From CAZSDP01 sp964605665 (GTDB lineage Bacteria > Planctomycetota > UBA8108 > UBA1146): 64,000 nucleotides of DNA. Of this stretch, positions 60,071-64,000 are shown piece after piece (the stretch's first letter is position 1; every line of letters starts with the position of its first letter). The stretch covers positions 1 to 64,000 of the forward strand of contig CAZSDP010000017.1 of assembly GCA_964605665.1 (NCBI GenBank), written 5' to 3'. The notes under the pieces were generated by a model. That model searched no databases. It had not been told where the DNA came from and was given only the letters and a program-made list of their open reading frames with translations. Position numbers and translations under genes: made by a program.

Positions 60071-60853
60071 ATGATTGAGACCATTGAAGGACATCTCTAC
60101 GACTACCCAAAGTACTACGACGTTTTATTCGGTTCCGAGTGGAGAGAGGAGCTCGACTTCCTTGTTGGCGCGTTCGACCAATTCTCTCCGCGGCCAGTTT
60201 CGAGCGTCTTTGAGCCAGCATGTGGAACGGGGAGATTACTCGTCCGTCTGGCGAAAGCGGGATATCAGGTTTCCGGTGTCGACCTCAACAAACCTGCGGT
60301 GGATTACTGCAATGATCGGTTAGAGCGACAAGGGTTTGATCGATCTGCGTTTGTTGGCGACATGACGAGTTTCAAACTTCCTCGAAAAGTTGGAGCTGCA
60401 TTCAATTTGATCAATGGTTTTCGTCACTTGCTCAGCGAGCAGCAGGCGATCGCGCACCTGAACTGCGTTGCTCATGTCCTGCCGATAGGAGGCCTCTATG
60501 TTCTGGGGCTTCATCTCACACCGAAAGTTGGTACCCCTCTTCAGAAAGAGAGTTGGACTGCACGGCGTGGTTCGCTTCGGGTGACGACTCGGATGTGGAC
60601 GCTAGGCTCATCTGCGAAACAAAGGATAGAGAGAGTAGGGTTTACGTATCATGTCCACACACCTTCGAAGAACTTTCGAGTGGCGGATGAGATCCACTTT
60701 CGAACTTATACGCGTTCCCAGTTCCTGAAGCTGATTGGCAAGATAGAGACACTTGAGATTGCAGCGACTTTTGATTTTGACTGTGACATAGACACGCCTG
60801 TGGAGATCGACGATGCGACCCAAGATGCCATCTTCATTTTGCGGAAATGTTAG
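60071..60853 (+). CDS. Class I SAM-dependent methyltransferase
   Basis: The 260-residue protein has a Rossmann methyltransferase core: motif I SVFEPACGTGRLLVRLAKAG (about 47-66), an acidic VSGVDLN ligand to SAM at the end of strand 2, and DMTSF. The C-terminal half is beta-rich and variable, with no substrate-specific motif recognised. It lies 34 bases after the PSD1 gene and 182 bases before the DUF1501 gene on the same strand, an unusual insertion in the PSD1/DUF1501 pair. The target could be a small molecule or a protein. Confidence 0.85.
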   Translation: MIETIEGHLYDYPKYYDVLFGSEWREELDFLVGAFDQFSPRPVSSVFEPACGTGRLLVRLAKAGYQVSGVDLNKPAVDYCNDRLERQGFDRSAFVGDMTSFKLPRKVGAAFNLINGFRHLLSEQQAIAHLNCVAHVLPIGGLYVLGLHLTPKVGTPLQKESWTARRGSLRVTTRMWTLGSSAKQRIERVGFTYHVHTPSKNFRVADEIHFRTYTRSQFLKLIGKIETLEIAATFDFDCDIDTPVEIDDATQDAIFILRKC

Positions 60854-61035
60854 TTGTGAAAAGGCGGGGCATTGCGGGCGCACCTTTGGAATCAACGTTG
60901 GTGTGCACTGACGTCCCGTGTGACGGTGTTTGATCGCTCCTCGATGTACCTCAGTAAACCAGCGTGAGCATTAGTTTGAGGATCGACACTCGCTGATCGG
61001 TAGAACGTGGCCTATGATTTTTGCAGGAGGGTCAA

Positions 61036-62514
61036 ATGTCTGAGTTCATTGATCAACCGAGCCCCTATTCGTTGACACGACGCCAGTTCTTCGGCCGCAG
61101 TCTTTCAAGTATCAGTTCAGGAATTGGACTGGCAGCGCTGAGTTCATTGGTGGGATCGCCTATCGCAAATGCAAACAGTCTTGCAGGTGGTACTCAGCCG
61201 GTCCTTTCAGCTCCACACTTTCGACCCAGAGCCAAGCGGGTGATTTACCTCTTCATGTCAGGAGGACCATCTCAGCTCGATTTGTTCGATTACAAGCCGA
61301 AGATGCTTGATTGGTATGATCGAGATTTCCCAGAGTCGATTCGTCTAGGGCAGCGGCTTACTACGATGACTTCGGGCCAGGCTCGTTTTCCGATTGCGCC
61401 GAGTCGTTTCAATTTTGAACGTCATGGAAAGCATGGTGCTTGGGTTTCTGAGCTCTTGCCTCACACCGCTTCAGTGGTCGATGACTTAACGATTATCCGG
61501 AGTGTCCACACCGAAGCGATTAATCATGATCCAGCGATTACTTTCATTCAGACTGGGCATCAACAACCAGGTCGGCCGAGTTTTGGTGCTTGGCTCAGCT
61601 ATGGCTTGGGAAGTGTGAATCATGACTTACCGAGTTTCGTCGTTTTGACGTCGAAGTGGTCAGCAAAGCGTCCGGCTCAAGCTTTATATGAACGGTTGTG
61701 GGGAACGGGATTCCTTCCTTCGCAACATCAAGCGGTGCGATTGCGAGAACGCGGTGATCCGGTCCTCTACCTCTCCAATCCTGCAGGGGTTTCGGGGAAG
61801 ACTCGTCGCGAGTTACTCGATCGGCTTGCTCGGCTGAATCGCGCACGATACGAGATGACGGGTGACCCGGAGACGATTGCCCGAATCGCTCAGTATGAAA
61901 TGGCGTACCGGATGCAGTCTTCGGTACCAGAGTTGGTGGATACTTCGGATGAACCTCAGAGTGTTCTCGATCTCTATGGGCCAGATGTCGGAACCCCAGG
62001 GACCTTCTCCGCAAACTGTCTTTTGGCTCGAAGGCTTGCTGAGCGGGATGTGCGGTTCATTCAGATCTTCCATCGTGGATGGGATCAACATGGGGATCTT
62101 CCTGGAGATATTCGACTCCAGGCAGCAGACGTTGACCAGGCTTGTGCAGGGTTGCTGAAAGATCTCAAGCAGCGTGGCATGCTCGATGACACCCTCGTCG
62201 TTTGGGGGGGTGAGTTTGGCCGCACGATCTATTGTCAGGGGACTTTGTCTCTGTCCGAATATGGTCGAGATCACCATCCACGCTGCTTCACGATGTGGAT
62301 GGCGGGCGGAGGAGTAAAACCGGGTTTCGTTTATGGAAAGACCGATGACTTTGGCTACAACATTGTGGAAGACCCGGTCCATATCCACGATCTAAATGCG
62401 ACGATTCTTCATCTACTAGGGATCGACCACACTCGACTGATCCATCGGCATCAAGGGCGCGACTTCCGACTCACGGATGTTCATGGTCGAGTGCTTCACG
62501 ACTTGATCGTCTGA
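61036..62514 (+). CDS. DUF1501 protein with Tat signal
   Basis: The 492-residue protein has a twin-arginine signal (SLTRRQFFGRSL, Arg15-Arg16) and a DUF1501 domain with alkaline-phosphatase-like metal motifs: YLFMSGGPSQLDLFDYKP (about 73-90), AINHDPAITFIQTGH and a C-terminal GGEFGRTIY then HHPRCFTMWMAGGGVKPG. The fold suggests a sulfatase/phosphatase-type hydrolase, although function is not established. ATG at 61036 has AGGAGG about seven bases upstream. It is expected to work with the PSD1 protein upstream. Confidence 0.92.
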   Translation: MSEFIDQPSPYSLTRRQFFGRSLSSISSGIGLAALSSLVGSPIANANSLAGGTQPVLSAPHFRPRAKRVIYLFMSGGPSQLDLFDYKPKMLDWYDRDFPESIRLGQRLTTMTSGQARFPIAPSRFNFERHGKHGAWVSELLPHTASVVDDLTIIRSVHTEAINHDPAITFIQTGHQQPGRPSFGAWLSYGLGSVNHDLPSFVVLTSKWSAKRPAQALYERLWGTGFLPSQHQAVRLRERGDPVLYLSNPAGVSGKTRRELLDRLARLNRARYEMTGDPETIARIAQYEMAYRMQSSVPELVDTSDEPQSVLDLYGPDVGTPGTFSANCLLARRLAERDVRFIQIFHRGWDQHGDLPGDIRLQAADVDQACAGLLKDLKQRGMLDDTLVVWGGEFGRTIYCQGTLSLSEYGRDHHPRCFTMWMAGGGVKPGFVYGKTDDFGYNIVEDPVHIHDLNATILHLLGIDHTRLIHRHQGRDFRLTDVHGRVLHDLIV

Positions 62515-62522
62515 ATAGACAA

Positions 62523-62562
62523 GCAGGCCATATCCTTTTGAATTCTGAAGGATACGGCCTGC
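62523..62562. terminator. Hairpin between convergent DUF1501 and porin genes
   Basis: A 15-position stem with one A-C mismatch (GCAGGCCATATCCTT at 62523-62537 with AAGGATACGGCCTGC at 62548-62562) has a 10-base loop. The stem is long but T-tracts on both sides are weak. It lies nine bases after the DUF1501 stop and 54 bases from the porin stop, so a shared terminator is likely. Confidence 0.65.
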
Positions 62563-62615
62563 CTGGATGTTTTCGGTATTCACCTAGTGTGATCTATGGG
62601 TGAACGTGAAGTGGG

Positions 62616-63839
62616 CTAGAAATCGATTTGGAATCGCATCGAGAAGGCTTCCGCGCTTCCATCCGCACCAGCATTCCCTGCAATGTCACTGGTATCGACG
62701 AGCAGCACGTTGGTCATCAATCGGACATTAGGATTCAAGTACCAATTGAGACCCAGGGTGATTTGGTCCATCTCCCCACCGGTAATCGAGGAGTCGTTGA
62801 AGTCAGTCATCGAGTAACGAAGCGCTGCCTCCCACGCGCCGATGCCTTCATCAGATCCGGTGAAATTCGCGTTGGGGCTTACCCTGCTAAAGGCGGCTTT
62901 CTTTCGGCTGTACTGACGGCTTTCTCCAGTGAGGAAGTAGCTGACCAGCGCGTAGAATTGGCTGACGTCAAAGTCTTCAGCTCCGCCAGCACCTTCATTT
63001 TGCGCGATCATGTATTCTGCCTGGGCGGAGAAAGGTCCGTGCACCGTGGCAGCTTCGAAGCCGAGGAGGGTTACCTTTTCCACCGCTTGACTTCCTGTAT
63101 CCAAGAAATCTACGGCAGGTCTGGCTTCTGGATCTGCAGTATACGAGAGAGTATCGCCATCTGGATTTCGAATGCTCGCGGCGAAACCCAAGTGCAGGAG
63201 ATTCTCGCGGTCCTCTGATTCCCACGGCAAGTATGTGATGCGTCCGGTGAAAGAGAAGGGGTTGTCACCGACCGCGTCCCCGTCGTTGTCTGAGGGGCGA
63301 TATGCGCCGAGCCACCACGTGAGCTTCTCATCATCGCGAACGTCATGAGCCATGATGCCAGTCGATCGTCCTGGCCCGATCGCGACGGTACCACTGGAGC
63401 GTTCCACGAATGTGCTGTAGTTGCTCGAAGTCTGCGCTTCGAGCCCGAAGGGCTCCTTGAACTGCCCGACACGGATTGCTCCAGCTCGTGGTATGTCTCT
63501 CATCTCCATATAGAGATCTTTGAAATCGGCATCTCCACCAGCGAAATCATATTGGGCCTTGAAGTCGATGTTGCCGTAGATGGTGCCAGACATGTAGAGC
63601 CGCGCGCGTCGAAAGATCGCACCATCTTCGGGGTTGGCTCCGGCAGTCTCATAGTCGCTATCAGCACTCCACCAGGTGTATTGGTTGTGCATTCTGCCCC
63701 CCAACTTGACCTTGAACTGACCATCGTCGCTCTTGAAGGTGAGGTTGGTGGTGTACTTCAGCTGAGATTCTTGAGCTTCTGCCGGAAAGCTGGTGGCAAG
63801 AAGGAAGAGAATGAACAGGGCCGTTACGGATCGATTCAT
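62616..63839 (-). CDS. Phosphate-selective porin OprO/OprP-like
   Basis: The 407-residue protein has a signal peptide (ALFILFLLATSFPAEAQ) and an outer-membrane beta-barrel of the OprO/P family: the opening FKVKLGGRMHNQYTWW, the repeated FRRARLYMSGTIYGNIDFKAQYDF, DLYMEMRDIP, the FKEPFGLEAQTSS constriction motif, and an aromatic C-terminus (FSMRFQIDF) for barrel insertion. Anion or phosphate uptake is the family role. I start at the ATG at 63839 (MNRSVTAL) with GGAG upstream; the longer frame would add about 34 residues before the signal. No Pho box was seen upstream. Confidence 0.88.
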   Translation of the reverse strand: MNRSVTALFILFLLATSFPAEAQESQLKYTTNLTFKSDDGQFKVKLGGRMHNQYTWWSADSDYETAGANPEDGAIFRRARLYMSGTIYGNIDFKAQYDFAGGDADFKDLYMEMRDIPRAGAIRVGQFKEPFGLEAQTSSNYSTFVERSSGTVAIGPGRSTGIMAHDVRDDEKLTWWLGAYRPSDNDGDAVGDNPFSFTGRITYLPWESEDRENLLHLGFAASIRNPDGDTLSYTADPEARPAVDFLDTGSQAVEKVTLLGFEAATVHGPFSAQAEYMIAQNEGAGGAEDFDVSQFYALVSYFLTGESRQYSRKKAAFSRVSPNANFTGSDEGIGAWEAALRYSMTDFNDSSITGGEMDQITLGLNWYLNPNVRLMTNVLLVDTSDIAGNAGADGSAEAFSMRFQIDF

Positions 63840-64000
63840 GGGTTTCTCCGAGATCTGGCAGTGAATGATCGGGAAACGGTTGCCCAGTGCTACCGTAGAA
63901 CGGGAGTATACAGCGTGAAGATACAAACAAGGAACAATCAAGTAGAGGGTATTTTCCAGAAGAACCTCATTGCGGCCGGAGAAGATCGAAATTTCTTCGC

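Overview
The window looks like a chromosomal segment of a planctomycete (Planctomycetota). The main evidence is a set of lineage-typical secreted proteins: a PSD1-type protein (planctomycete cytochrome c plus DUF1549/DUF1553 regions), a DUF1501 protein with a Tat signal, three DUF1080 domains in two proteins, a Tat-exported TIM-barrel sugar isomerase, and an ECF sigma/anti-sigma/TPR-CHAT cluster. Outer-membrane features (OprO/P-like porin, several lipoproteins) fit a diderm cell. I saw no rRNA, tRNA, CRISPR array, transposase or prophage.

Region 1 (1-13 kb, minus strand) holds the start of an exported protein cut by the window edge, an SSS-family symporter with a large non-membrane insertion, and a tight operon for reductive pyrimidine breakdown. 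Read 5' to 3' this is beta-ureidopropionase, NCS1 permease, class III aminotransferase, dihydropyrimidinase, methylmalonate-semialdehyde dehydrogenase, PreT and PreA. Together they can import uracil or thymine and take it to acetyl-CoA or propionyl-CoA.

Region 2 (13-23 kb) has two divergent secreted proteins with Gly/Pro-rich mature N-termini: a beta-propeller/cytochrome c/Ca-binding protein and an FG-GAP-like protein. It then has an ECF sigma factor, its membrane anti-sigma factor and an exported, membrane-anchored TPR-CHAT protease. That triad is my main candidate for an under-described regulatory system.

Region 3 (23-35 kb) is mixed housekeeping: RsmJ, the fluoride channel FluC/CrcB, a double zinc-ribbon membrane protein, a DDAH-like amidinohydrolase coupled to HrpB, a large TPR lipoprotein and an ABC-F ATPase. 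Two long non-coding stretches here contain hairpins and repeats, including four 16-bp tandem units.

Region 4 (35-45 kb) holds a double-DUF1080 protein, a SOUL-like protein, a probable PPi-dependent phosphofructokinase, polyphosphate kinase PPK1, a Ppx/GppA phosphatase overlapping SixA, and a CHAD protein with a long disordered N-terminus. This is a phosphate/polyphosphate module.

Region 5 (45-64 kb) holds two coupled small membrane-anchored unknowns, a DinB-like protein overlapping a sugar isomerase, a zinc metalloprotease lipoprotein, and a class II cyclic-nucleotide phosphodiesterase next to a degenerate cyclic-nucleotide-binding protein. It also has an extended GroES-like protein and an ABC exporter. 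Last come a DUF1080 lipoprotein divergent from the PSD1 protein (four copies of a 10-bp motif lie between them), a methyltransferase, the DUF1501 protein and the porin. Starts were chosen from Shine-Dalgarno spacing and overlap with neighbours. All family calls are by reading motifs; no database search was run.
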